From contig JAJFFC010000012.1 in the NCBI GenBank assembly GCA_021776795.1, positions 380,359 through 444,358 of the forward strand: DNA of 64,000 nt, in the 5' to 3' direction. Within the stretch, counting starts at the first letter, position 1. Each line of letters begins with the position of its first letter. Positions 45,860 to 55,100 of the stretch are shown piece by piece. Below the pieces are notes generated by a model. It made no database searches, was not told where the DNA came from, and saw only the letters and a program-made list of their open reading frames with translations. The translations under genes were made by a program, and so were the position numbers. The stretch is from Planctomycetota bacterium. Its GTDB lineage: Bacteria; Planctomycetota; UBA1135.

Positions 45860-46894
45860 ATGACGCCAGAAAAGCGCCTGATCGATTACGCCGCAAGCAG
45901 CGGCTGAGCGGCAAAGCTCCCTCAGGGCCAGCTCGCGCAAGTTTTGCGTGTGGTTGCGCCTGCGGCGACTTCGCCTGACCTTCTCGCCGGACCCGCTGGG
46001 TTCGACGATGTGGGGGCAGTGCGGCTCGGCAATGGCATGGTGGGGCTTCACACCGTGGACTTTTTCCCGCCTGTGGTCAACGATGCTGCCGCTTACGGCG
46101 CCATCGCTGCGGCCAACTCCCTGTCCGATATTTATGCTGCCGGCGGTACCGCCAAGGTGGTGCTCAACCTGGCTGGCTTCCCCGAAGAATGGGGCGACGA
46201 CATCTTGCAGCCCTTATTCGCCGCCGCGGTGGAGAAAGTGCAAGAAGCGGGCGCCTTGTGGGTCGGCGGCCATTCGGTGCGTTCCGCTGAGCCTTTGTTT
46301 GGCTTTGCGATTTACGGGGAAGTTGCCGAAGACGAGTTGGTCACCAATAGTGCTGCACGACCAGGCGATCGTCTGTTCCTGAGTAAGCCGATTGGCAGTG
46401 GGTGCATCAACACCGGGGTCAAGCGTCGTGTTGCCGCGCAAGAAGAAGTCGATGCTGCTGTCGCTGGCATGAGCCAACTCAATCTTGGCGTGGCGCAAGC
46501 GATGCGCGCGGCCAAGGTTCGTGCCGCCACCGACATCACCGGCTTTGGTTTGCTCGGCCATGCCGCCAACATTGCGCGCGCTTCAGAAGTGCGTTTGCAG
46601 ATTCAAGCAGAACGTCTGCCGCTTTATTCAGGTGCGGCGCGCCTTGCGCAAGAGGGCGTCTTCTCCGGTGCTGCCGCACGTGGAGCCGCGAACCTCGAAG
46701 GCGAAGTCGACGTGGCATCCGGCGTACCGAAATGGCTCGCCAAGGTTGGCTTCGACGCGGAAACTTCGGGTGGCCTGTTGCTTTGTGTCGCTGCGGATCA
46801 GGTCAGCACCCTGCTATCTAGTCTTCCTGATGGCCAATCCGTGGTCGAAGTGGGGCAAGTGACCGATGGCCAGGCTGGTGTCGACCTTCAATAA
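45860..46894 (+). CDS. selD: Selenophosphate synthase, itself a selenoprotein (UGA = Sec16)
   Basis: 344 residues read through an in-frame TGA at 45905-45907. The N-terminus reads MTPEKRLIDYAASSG-Sec-AAKLPQGQLAQVL, the exact position of the catalytic Cys/Sec in SelD, followed by the essential Lys19. Other SelD motifs are GFDDVGAVRLGNGM, VNDAAAYGAIAAANSLSDIYAAGG, LWVGGHSVRSAEPLFGFA, DITGFGLLGHA and DAETSGGLLLCV. It makes selenophosphate from selenide and ATP. A reading that begins after the UGA would lack the active site. Divergent from the histidine kinase. Confidence 0.95.
45915..45933 (+). promoter_or_regulatory. Candidate SECIS hairpin in selD
   Basis: AGCT pairs with AGCT around an inner CCC/GGG helix with a UCA loop and a CC bulge. 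It begins 7 bases after the UGA. The position fits a bacterial SECIS but the structure is weaker than in the thioredoxin-like gene, and other folds are possible. Confidence 0.45.
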
Positions 46895-46910
46895 AGGCCT
46901 GTAACCCAGA

Positions 46911-46953
46911 GCGGCCCTGGCCTAAGCGCTGAAGCCCCTGTGGGCCAGGCCGC
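46911..46953 (+). other. Long hairpin between selD and tRNA-Sec
   Basis: GCGGCCCTGGCC pairs with GGCCAGGCCGC (11 bp, one bulged C) around a 20-base loop. It starts 16 bases after the selD stop. No T tract follows, so it is not a classic terminator. It may protect the selD mRNA end or act as a weak terminator before the tRNA gene. Confidence 0.4.
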
Positions 46954-46972
46954 GGCCGCGTTATCATGCAGT

Positions 46973-46988
46973 CTCCTCATTCGAGGAG
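46973..46988 (+). other. Perfect hairpin immediately 5' of tRNA-Sec
   Basis: CTCCTC-ATTC-GAGGAG is a perfect 6-bp stem ending 3 bases before the mature tRNA 5' end. It could be part of the precursor leader recognised during 5' processing, or an operator. Confidence 0.4.
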
Positions 46989-46991
46989 GCG

Positions 46992-47088
46992 GGGAGCGGA
47001 TCGAGGCTGGTGTCTCGTGCGGCCTTCAAAGCCGACAGGGTTACGCACGGCGTGGCTCGGTGGGTTCGATTCCCATGCGCTCCCGCCA
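46992..47088 (+). tRNA. selC: Selenocysteine tRNA, anticodon UCA, CCA encoded
   Basis: A 97-base tRNA with all Sec-type features. The acceptor GGGAGCGG pairs with GCGCTCCC (the eighth position is G-G rather than paired). The D arm has a 6-bp stem and 4-base loop (CGAGGC-TGGT-GTCTCG). The anticodon loop CTTCAAA has TCA at 47026-47028. A 9-bp variable arm is GGGTTACGC-ACG-GCGTGGCTC. The T arm is GTGGG-TTCGATT-CCCAT, followed by discriminator G and encoded CCA. The long D stem, large variable arm and UCA anticodon exclude a serine tRNA. It lies between selD and gshA. Confidence 0.95.
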
Positions 47089-47099
47089 ACCCTTTCGCC

Positions 47100-48416
47100 A
47101 TGATGGTTTCTCATTCGGACTTGCGTCGCTTTCTTGATCGCGGAGTGCGTCAACCCGGCCAAGGCAAGCTTGGGCTCGAGTTTGAGCAGTTTGTGATTTC
47201 CTCCGAGGGCGAAATCGTCCAGTATCTGGGCCCCAACGGGGTGGAAGAACTGATGCAGTTCTTAAGCCAGCAGACTGGTTGGAAGGAAAAGCGCGAGGGC
47301 GACCACCTCATGGCCCTGATTGCCGAAGATGGCCGCGCGCTCACGCTAGAGCCAGGCGCCCAACTCGAGTTCGGCAGTACTCCGGTCGCCGACTTGCCGA
47401 GCATGGACCAAGAGGTGCAGCATTACTGCCAACTGTTGGCGCAGGCGCATGAGCGCTTTGGTCATTCCTTTTTGGCCGTAGGTTCGCACCCGACGGCTTC
47501 GCCGGAAGACTTAGTGCGTCTGCCGAAGCGTCGGTATGACGTGTTAGATCCATGGCTACGCGAAGCCGGCACCTTAGGCATCTGGATGATGCGCACTACC
47601 GCTGGTGTGCAAATCAACTTCGATTACTTTTCCGAGCAAGACGCCATGGCCAAACTGCGTTTGGTTTACCGCTTGGCACCTGTGTTCAATGCCATCTTTG
47701 CCAACTCGCCATTGCGTGCGGGCAAGTTGAGTGGTTACATGAGTTGGCGCGGTCACATCTGGACCGACACCGATGAAGTCCGCTGCGGCATGATTGAGCG
47801 CTTCTTACATCCGGACCTGACTTTCGAAGACTATGTCGATTGGGTACTGGATGTGCCCATGCTGTTCATCGAACGCGAAGGTGAGCAAATCGATATGCGC
47901 GGGCATTCTTTCCGCGACTGGATGGCCCAAGGCAAAGCGACCTACGAAGATTGGGAGCTGCATTTGTCCACGCCATTCCCGGAAGTGCGCTTCCGCCCGC
48001 AGGTAGAACTACGCACGGCAGATACGGTGCCCCCAAGCTATGCCCTGGCCTTGGCCGCCTTTGTCGAAGGCTTGTTCTACAACGAAGAAGCCCAAGCCCA
48101 GGCCACGGCATTGGTCGAGGACTGGTCGGTCGCCGAAATCATGCAAGCATGGCACGACGCCCACCGCTACGCCTTGGCAGCATCGTCGCCCAAAGGTGGC
48201 AAGCTGCTCGACGTCGCCCGTGAGCTGCTGCAAATCGCCAAGCCGAGTGCCTCAGCGGTGCCTTATCTGGAGCCGTTGCAAGAGCTTCTGGCAGATGGCC
48301 GTTCCTTGGCCGAACGCAAAGTGGCGGCCTTCGAGGCCGCTGGTGGCATCACCACCAACAGCCTGCAGGAAGTCCTGGGCAGCGGTTGCTGCGCTGGTTA
48401 CTCGCCGTCGGTCTGA
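47100..48416 (+). CDS. gshA: Glutamate-cysteine ligase (plant/proteobacterial type)
   Basis: 438 residues. Motifs of the plant/alphaproteobacterial GCL family are KLGLEFEQFVI, LTLEPGAQLEFGSTP, LGIWMMRTTAGVQINFDY, FNAIFANSPLRAGKLSGYMSWRGHIWTDTD and FVEGLFYN. It joins Glu and Cys to give gamma-glutamylcysteine, the first step to glutathione or a related thiol. The open frame runs back through tRNA-Sec, so I chose the double ATG at 47100; the ribosome site is weak. The C-terminus ends GSGCCAGYSPSV, an unusual Cys-Cys tail. The gene follows selD and tRNA-Sec and overlaps a convergent gene by 19 bases. Confidence 0.9.
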   Translation: MMVSHSDLRRFLDRGVRQPGQGKLGLEFEQFVISSEGEIVQYLGPNGVEELMQFLSQQTGWKEKREGDHLMALIAEDGRALTLEPGAQLEFGSTPVADLPSMDQEVQHYCQLLAQAHERFGHSFLAVGSHPTASPEDLVRLPKRRYDVLDPWLREAGTLGIWMMRTTAGVQINFDYFSEQDAMAKLRLVYRLAPVFNAIFANSPLRAGKLSGYMSWRGHIWTDTDEVRCGMIERFLHPDLTFEDYVDWVLDVPMLFIEREGEQIDMRGHSFRDWMAQGKATYEDWELHLSTPFPEVRFRPQVELRTADTVPPSYALALAAFVEGLFYNEEAQAQATALVEDWSVAEIMQAWHDAHRYALAASSPKGGKLLDVARELLQIAKPSASAVPYLEPLQELLADGRSLAERKVAAFEAAGGITTNSLQEVLGSGCCAGYSPSV

Positions 48417-51400
48417 GCGGGCTCTTCTTCTTCGACGGGCTCCTCCGTCACTTCGACGGGCTCTTCCGCCACTTCGACGGGCTCCTCGACAACCCCCTCG
48501 AGGATTTCCTCTGGCTCAGGAACGGGGAACAGACGTGCTGCACGCTGCTCCTGTTGTTCCATCTCGCGCATCTGCGCCAGGAAGTCAGGGAAGGCCGCGG
48601 CGGTCACGTATAGACCGTCAAGGCGCACTTCGCGCGTCAGTTTGAGCTTTTGCTCATTCTTTTCGACGAGGAACTGATAATCGAGGCCATCGGCGTTGAT
48701 CGCCGAAGTCTCTGGCCCATAGTCAATCGTCCACGCGCCGCCACCATCCAGAGTGATTTGGGCGAAGGCTGACATGCGCATGCGCATGGCCAGGTCGAGT
48801 TCGCGATCACCCGTTCCCAACTGTGCGGTCATGCCTTCGGAAGGCATGTTCAATCGCGCGCCGAACATTTCGCCGCGCTGGATGACGAAGTCCGGGACGC
48901 GACCATGGAAGGTCAGGGTGAAGCCTGCTCCAGCATCTTCTAGACCGACAAACTCGGCACTATCGATGTCCATGCCAGGCACCACACTCGACACAATCGA
49001 TTGCTTGGCCTGCTTGCGTTCTTCTGGCGTGAGGTCACGAATCATTTCGCGGACCGAAGAGCCCTCGGTGCCATGGATGACAAAAGAGCCATCGACGATC
49101 GCCGAGTTGTCGCGCTGGAGCACATAGTCAATCTTGCGCTCGGACATCCAGTTGCCGTCGACCGGCTCCTCAGGAAGAGTGCTGAGCTCAGGCAGATCCG
49201 GCGTCAGCAAGAGCACCTCGGCGCCATAGCTTTCTTGCGGAATGCTGGCGAAGGGGAGACCGCGCTGGGTGAGCATGAGCCAGGTGTTCTCTTCCGTTGC
49301 GCCACCAGGAATCAACAGCATCGGAACGGTAAAGCGCGTTTGCGTGGGGAAGGGGCGCTGCGGATCGGAATCCAAACTGGCGGCAGTAGCGGAACTGATG
49401 GCAGGAATCACCGGAACCTCGGCGAGGCGCAACAACGCCAGCATGAGGCCGGTGGGATTACCACGCTTTTGCGTCCACACGTCGGTGACATCGCCCGCTT
49501 GGTCATAGGCCAAGATTTCTTGGTCCATGGCAGTGAAGATGGCTTCGGCGCGCGCGCGATTTTCCGCAGGCAGGGTCAAGCCAGCTAAGAACTCGCGCAA
49601 TTCGACCTCGATATCGGCCGGAACCGCACTTTGCCAGGTGTACCAGTTCGTCCAGTTGGCGGCGACACGGTCCAAGGTAGGATCGATGCCATAGTCCACC
49701 CAAGGCAAGACTTCATAGCGCGAAGGCATGGAAGCTTCCGGCTGCAGGCGCTTGGAGTTTTCGCGGGTGTAGATGTGCACTTGGCCACCTTCCCAGGGCA
49801 GCACTTCATGCGTGCCGTCGAAGTTTCCGCTGACAAACTCGCCAGGCAAGCCTTCCGGGACAAAGACCACGAAACGACTCAACGCAAAGCCGAGGTCGAG
49901 CGATTGGAAGAACCAACCGTTGAGCATCGGGGCCATGCCGGGCGTGCCTTGGCGGCGTCGGTCGTACATCATTTCGACGCGATCCCCCGGGTTGAGGTCG
50001 GGCATGACCCAAGAGTCATCGACCAAGTGGGGCTCGCGGGTGGTGCCATCGGTCTTGTGCACGATGGCCTTGAGCGTGGTGCCGTTGGCTGGAATCTCAT
50101 GCAATTCCTCGGTGCCGCGACGATTCTGCGCCAAGTCCACTTCATGCACGCGATAGCGGTAACTGCCATCGGGCCACAGGTAGATCATGCCGCTGTCGAG
50201 CATTTTGGTCACACTGCCGGTGTCGCCTTCGAGCTTGGCAGTGAGCGCGTTTTGATGATCCGGCGCGAATTCGGTAAAGAAGCGGTCGGCTTGTTCCGTT
50301 TCGCCGAGCCAATCGAGCATGGTGCGCGCTTGGAACTCACCAGCGTCACGCTCCAGAATCTCTTGTAACGTGGCTTTGGCCAGTTCTGGCTTGTTGCGCA
50401 GAAGCAGGAGTTCGGCCTTGGCGTACAGTGCCGAGGTGCGGGCGGGAGCGCGCATGGCGTCCTTTTCCAGTTCGGCGAGAATGAGGTCGTAGTTGCCAAC
50501 CGTGTTGTGCAGGCGGCGGATCCAGCTTCGGCTACGGAATCCTTTCGGCTCTTCGGCCTGAATCCGCTCGAGCATGGCTAAGGCTTCTTCACGATCGGCT
50601 TCGCCACCTTCGGCAAGCAATTCAATCACCGTACTGCCACCGCCATCGCCATAGGCCTCAGCCAAGCGACGGTAGGTGAGTTCGATGTCACGATCGCCAG
50701 CCTCCATGGCGATGTCGGCCAGCCATTCCATGGCCATCGGGTGTTCCGGGTATTGCTCAGTAAGAGTCAGCAAGCGCGGACGCGCCAACACCCCAGTGGG
50801 GTCAAAGGCTAACTCCACTGACACGGCTGCCAGTTGCACTTCGAGATTGTCTGGATACTTCTCGAGCAGCTCGTTCATGACCAAGGCGGCATCTTCGCGG
50901 CGATCCTCTTCGAGCAAGGTGTCGAGGTGACGAATCGCCACCGGCACACAAGTGACTTCCAGTTCCTTCAAGCGCGCTTCCACGGCAAGAATGCGTTGCC
51001 GCGTGATTTCAAACGGCAGGTGGAAGGATTCGGAGAGGGCGTCGTGCCGTGCCAACAACCAAGCGCTCTCGGTATAGGCTTCCATGCCAGCGGGCTTAGC
51101 CATGGCCAAAGCCATGTCCGGGCGGTTGCGCAGGCGTGCCATGTGCATGGCCAGAATCTGCGACCAAGCGTCGTCGCCCTCGGGCATGGGGGGAGTCAGG
51201 ACCACGCCAAGCGCGCCAGCCACTTGCGGCAGCTGCGGCAGCGTGTCGAAACTATCCCATTCGCGATAAGACATGACCTGTCCTTGGCGCGTGAGCAGGC
51301 GCGCAGCCAGGAAGGCGTCGTCATCGGAAGCGGATTGGATGGTCAGCTGGTTCCAGCCCGGGCGCACTTCGACCACCACGCGGTGCAGTGGCTCGGTGTC

Positions 51401-52111
51401 GGTGAGGCCAGTGCGCACCAAATCTAATACCTCGGTGTGGTTCCAATACACGCGCGCCGATTCATCAATCACGACTTCGAGCGTGGCGAGGCCGGTCGGG
51501 GCCTCAATCAGGGTGGTGACAAAGACCGAACCCTGTCCTTCGCGAATCAGCTGGTTGGGGCGGACGTAGTACTGATTGGCTTCGCGCTTCAGCGGAACCC
51601 AAGATAGCTCCAAGCCATTGGATGGCTCCAAGGCAGTCCCCACAAACAGTTCAGGTTCGCCGTGGGTGGCGGTTAGCGGCACGGGGTGGCCAAGCTGGCC
51701 GACCGGGCCCAGCACGCGGAAGTTGCGGCACCAATCGGTGTACAAGTCACCGACAAAGAGCGGGCGGCTATCTTCGCTAAAGCGCGTGCGACGAATCTCG
51801 CGCAAGAGCAAGTCTTCCAAGGCGCGTGCGACAGCGCCATCGTGGGCGCCCTCCAGGAGCGCACCCAAGCGAGCGGCATCGATGCCTTTGGCGCAGTACT
51901 GATCCAACTCCGCAATGCGCTGCAAGGCGGTGGCGACCAGGGGCGAGGTGAAGTCCTGCTCGACCGCAGTCAACCAATCATGACGCACGGTGTCGTAGTC
52001 GCCGCGCATGATGGCTGGGTGCCCGGACAGCAACTGTGCTGTGAGCTGGTCGGTAGGAATCTCAGCCTGCTGCGGAAACAGCAGAAGGGCGTAGGAAAGG
52101 AGCGAAATCAT
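48398..52111 (-). CDS. Giant TPR / DUF3857 / pseudo-transglutaminase protein
   Basis: 1237 residues. A short uncharged signal (MISLLSYALLLFPQQ) is followed by about 500 residues of helical TPR-like repeats, then a DUF3857-like domain (GTEELHEIPANGTTLKAIVHKTDGTTREPHLVDD). A transglutaminase-like region follows in which the catalytic Cys is gone: RGNPTGLMLALLRLAEV stands where the paralogue has FGDCKDKAILLKAML. The His motif is ENTWLML instead of NHCIAYI. The C-terminus is an acidic repeat, EEPVEVAEEPVEVTEEPVE. It starts in the stop of the active paralogue (ATGA). Probably a non-enzymatic partner of that protein. Confidence 0.72.
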   Translation of the reverse strand: MISLLSYALLLFPQQAEIPTDQLTAQLLSGHPAIMRGDYDTVRHDWLTAVEQDFTSPLVATALQRIAELDQYCAKGIDAARLGALLEGAHDGAVARALEDLLLREIRRTRFSEDSRPLFVGDLYTDWCRNFRVLGPVGQLGHPVPLTATHGEPELFVGTALEPSNGLELSWVPLKREANQYYVRPNQLIREGQGSVFVTTLIEAPTGLATLEVVIDESARVYWNHTEVLDLVRTGLTDTEPLHRVVVEVRPGWNQLTIQSASDDDAFLAARLLTRQGQVMSYREWDSFDTLPQLPQVAGALGVVLTPPMPEGDDAWSQILAMHMARLRNRPDMALAMAKPAGMEAYTESAWLLARHDALSESFHLPFEITRQRILAVEARLKELEVTCVPVAIRHLDTLLEEDRREDAALVMNELLEKYPDNLEVQLAAVSVELAFDPTGVLARPRLLTLTEQYPEHPMAMEWLADIAMEAGDRDIELTYRRLAEAYGDGGGSTVIELLAEGGEADREEALAMLERIQAEEPKGFRSRSWIRRLHNTVGNYDLILAELEKDAMRAPARTSALYAKAELLLLRNKPELAKATLQEILERDAGEFQARTMLDWLGETEQADRFFTEFAPDHQNALTAKLEGDTGSVTKMLDSGMIYLWPDGSYRYRVHEVDLAQNRRGTEELHEIPANGTTLKAIVHKTDGTTREPHLVDDSWVMPDLNPGDRVEMMYDRRRQGTPGMAPMLNGWFFQSLDLGFALSRFVVFVPEGLPGEFVSGNFDGTHEVLPWEGGQVHIYTRENSKRLQPEASMPSRYEVLPWVDYGIDPTLDRVAANWTNWYTWQSAVPADIEVELREFLAGLTLPAENRARAEAIFTAMDQEILAYDQAGDVTDVWTQKRGNPTGLMLALLRLAEVPVIPAISSATAASLDSDPQRPFPTQTRFTVPMLLIPGGATEENTWLMLTQRGLPFASIPQESYGAEVLLLTPDLPELSTLPEEPVDGNWMSERKIDYVLQRDNSAIVDGSFVIHGTEGSSVREMIRDLTPEERKQAKQSIVSSVVPGMDIDSAEFVGLEDAGAGFTLTFHGRVPDFVIQRGEMFGARLNMPSEGMTAQLGTGDRELDLAMRMRMSAFAQITLDGGGAWTIDYGPETSAINADGLDYQFLVEKNEQKLKLTREVRLDGLYVTAAAFPDFLAQMREMEQQEQRAARLFPVPEPEEILEGVVEEPVEVAEEPVEVTEEPVEEEEPAQTDGE

Positions 52112-55100
52112 TGCTGGTCCTCCGTGTTGTCACCGGAAGAGGGCTTGCCGGCATCGGGGGCACTACTGCTGTCGACGGGTTTTAGATCGTCGGGAGGTGG
52201 GGGTGGCGCCAATAGGGTCAAGGTGGCCCCTTGGCTGCGGTCGACGATGCGACCAAAGGCGCGCAAGCGCGGATAGTCTTCTGCGGGGACACGCGTGGTG
52301 TAGAAATCAAGCTCCTCGGCAATCGCGAAGCCTTGTTCGGTGTCGCTCAACTCCCAGCGGTAATGCGCTAGGCCCTTTTCGGTGTGTTCAATCACCGGTG
52401 CGGGTGCGGCGAGCTGGAAGCCCGGAGGAAGCGTGACTTCCCATTGCAGGCGTTCTTGGTTGGCAATCGGCTGCAGCAAATCGCTTTGGCGCTCTTCCAA
52501 TCCAGCCAAACCATTGGCGGTCAACATGCCGCGTTCGGACAAGGTGGTCGGCATTTCCAATCCTTCGGGAACCACGCTGGCGAAACGCTCGGCATGGCCG
52601 CGAATCACAATCTTGACTGGCTCGGCCATGTCTTCAATGTCGCTGACCTCAATCGTGACGCCTTCCGCCACTGGGCCAAACAAAGAGCCCATGATGTTCT
52701 CGGCAATCTCGATATGCTCCTTGTCGCCACCGCTAAAGGCGCGACGCAGGTCTGGATCGAAACGGCCGGTGCCGAGCATGGTGACTTCCGCGTCTGCGCT
52801 GCCATCGCCGTGCAGCTGCAAGGAGGCCAGCAGAGTGCGTTCGTTGTCAGCGGCCGGGCTATCCGGAATGCGCGTGCGCTCAATGCCATCTTCGCGCACA
52901 ATCAAGACTTCGGCGCCACGGTCGTCATAAGGCAGGGCGTTGCGTGGGTGCAAACGCGCAGTGCCATCGACAAAGCACTCTTCCACGCCTTCTTGTTCCG
53001 GAATGTAGGCAATGCAGTGGTTGAAGTCCGACACCAAGGCCAGGGTCAAGTCTTCTTCGAAGCGCAGACCGCGGTGGGTGCCATCGGCAACGCGGCGAAT
53101 CAGCACTGGCCACGACTCTACACCAATCTCCGAAAGCATGGCTTTCAGCAGAATCGCCTTGTCCTTGCAATCGCCGAAACGGCGGCTGAAGATGACCGGG
53201 GCGGTGTAGGGCTGATAACCATGAATGCCAAACTCCCACGCGTTGTAGCGAATGTCGTTGGCGACAAAGTTATAGATGGCGTCGACCTGCTCTTGGCGAG
53301 TCTCTAAGTCTTCGGTCAACGTGGCCACTTGCGCGCTCATTTCGGGCGACACGGTGATGCCGGCTTCAATCAACTGCCACCACCACTGACCGAATTCATC
53401 CCAGCTGGCATAAGAACTGGCTTGCACGCGTGGCGCAGTTTCTTGCAGTGGGGGCATGAGTGGTTCCGGAAGCACCGGCGCAATGTCGCGCACCAACCAG
53501 CGGTGGCTGGTACCAAACTCACCGGCGCCTTCGCTGACCACTTCGGCGCCGTCAAGCTTCATGCCGTGGAACTTCAGTGGTAGCTCCGCAGGTTCCAGAA
53601 TCACCACTTGGCTTTCGCGCACGGGGACATCGGCCTCAGGCGAAAGCGCCTGATCCATGCCGAAGTACTTGCCGAACAAGCCAGGGCGCAGGTCGTCGAT
53701 GCGCCATTCCAAATCAATCACGTCGCCGACGCGCAACTCAGGCAGGTCGACAATGCGTGCACGTGGACCGCGGTCGGTGCGTGCGGTGGATTCGGTGCCA
53801 TCTTCATGACGCACGCGCGCGGTGAGCAGGCGCAGGTCTTGATCGCCCCAAGCGTAGGGCAGATAGCGGCGGTCCAAGCGGCGCGCGGCCGACGGCTCGA
53901 GCACGCGAATCACTTGGCGGAAGTAACGGTCGGCAGTGGCGTCGGGGTGGACGCGCACGACGTTGGTTACGGTCAGGTATTCATAAGGCGAACCACTGAC
54001 GCCTTCTTCCACCGGCTGCGGTGGATGGCGCTCGATGATGCTGGCTAACTCTTCCTGATAAGGCTGTGAGAACGTTGCGTTGTCTTGCTGACGTAAGTAG
54101 TCGAGCAAGCGCTGTTCGTCGGAGTTGCCGAAGTCGCGCTCCAGCTCGAGTTCCAAAGCCGCCACCGCTTCTTCGGTGTTGCCGCCCTGTAAGTGCAGGC
54201 GCGCCAACAAGGCGTAGTTGCGCGGGGCATCGGGCTTGATCTCGATCGCGCGCTCGACCAGGCCGAGGGCACGCTCAAGGTTGCCGCGGGACTGGAACTT
54301 GGCCGCGTACTCACGATAGAGCGCGGCATTCCATGGATCTAAAGCCAAGCGTTGCTTGAGCTCATCTTCGAAGTCGGCTTGCTGCGTAAACTCGCGCTGC
54401 TGCTCGCGCAGGCGCAACAACTGACGCAAGGTGCCGGCGTCATCGGTACGTGCATAGGCGCGTTCCAAGTGCTTCACGCGATCCGGCGAAGCGTCGGGCA
54501 ATGCCGAAGACGCGGCCGCTTCCAACGCGGGGTAGTAGGCGATGTCCGGATGCTGCAACATCTGCAGGCGATAGCTGTCGGCAAGCCCATCTTGGCTCAT
54601 GTTGTCGGTGATCATGGCGCGCACATACAACGCCATCGGTGCGCCTTCACAATGCTGCACCAACTGCTCGGCATAGGCGCGGGCGCGCGGTGCGATTTCT
54701 TGGAAGCGTGCTGCCGCCAGGGCGCGGTGATTCAACACTTGCGCATGCGTGCCGAAGAGTTCCTCGGCGATGGCGGCCTGTTGCAGCCAAGGGTTCAAGT
54801 CAATCTCGGCTGGGTTGACGCGGAGGCCGGGGAAGAGTTCATCTTCCAGTGCCAAAGCTGGCGCGGGCATGGTGGGAGCAAGCTCCACAGCCTTTTGCAG
54901 GGATTTGCGGCCGGGGTGCTGCGCTTCCGGCACCACTTGATAGGTGCGTTGCAGTTGGCCCAAGCGCATCCAGGCCTCGGCGGCTTCGGGCGACACCATC
55001 GTGGTGGCCTGGTAGTAGGCGCGTGCGCCGATGCCCAGCGGATTGGTCTTCGGTGCCGCTTCGCCGCGCAAGTTGGTGGCGAACATGCCCTCGGGAGGGT

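Noticed and set aside
45944..46894. SelD starting downstream of the UGA
   Set aside because: This start would remove the catalytic residue and Lys19; the upstream ATG at 45860 restores a full SelD N-terminus.
47010..47099. gshA starting inside the tRNA gene
   Set aside because: The upstream extension is the translated tRNA-Sec and has no family similarity.
48430..48500. CRISPR-like or minisatellite array
   Set aside because: The repeats are short, contiguous and in frame; they encode the Glu-rich tail of the giant protein. No spacers are present.
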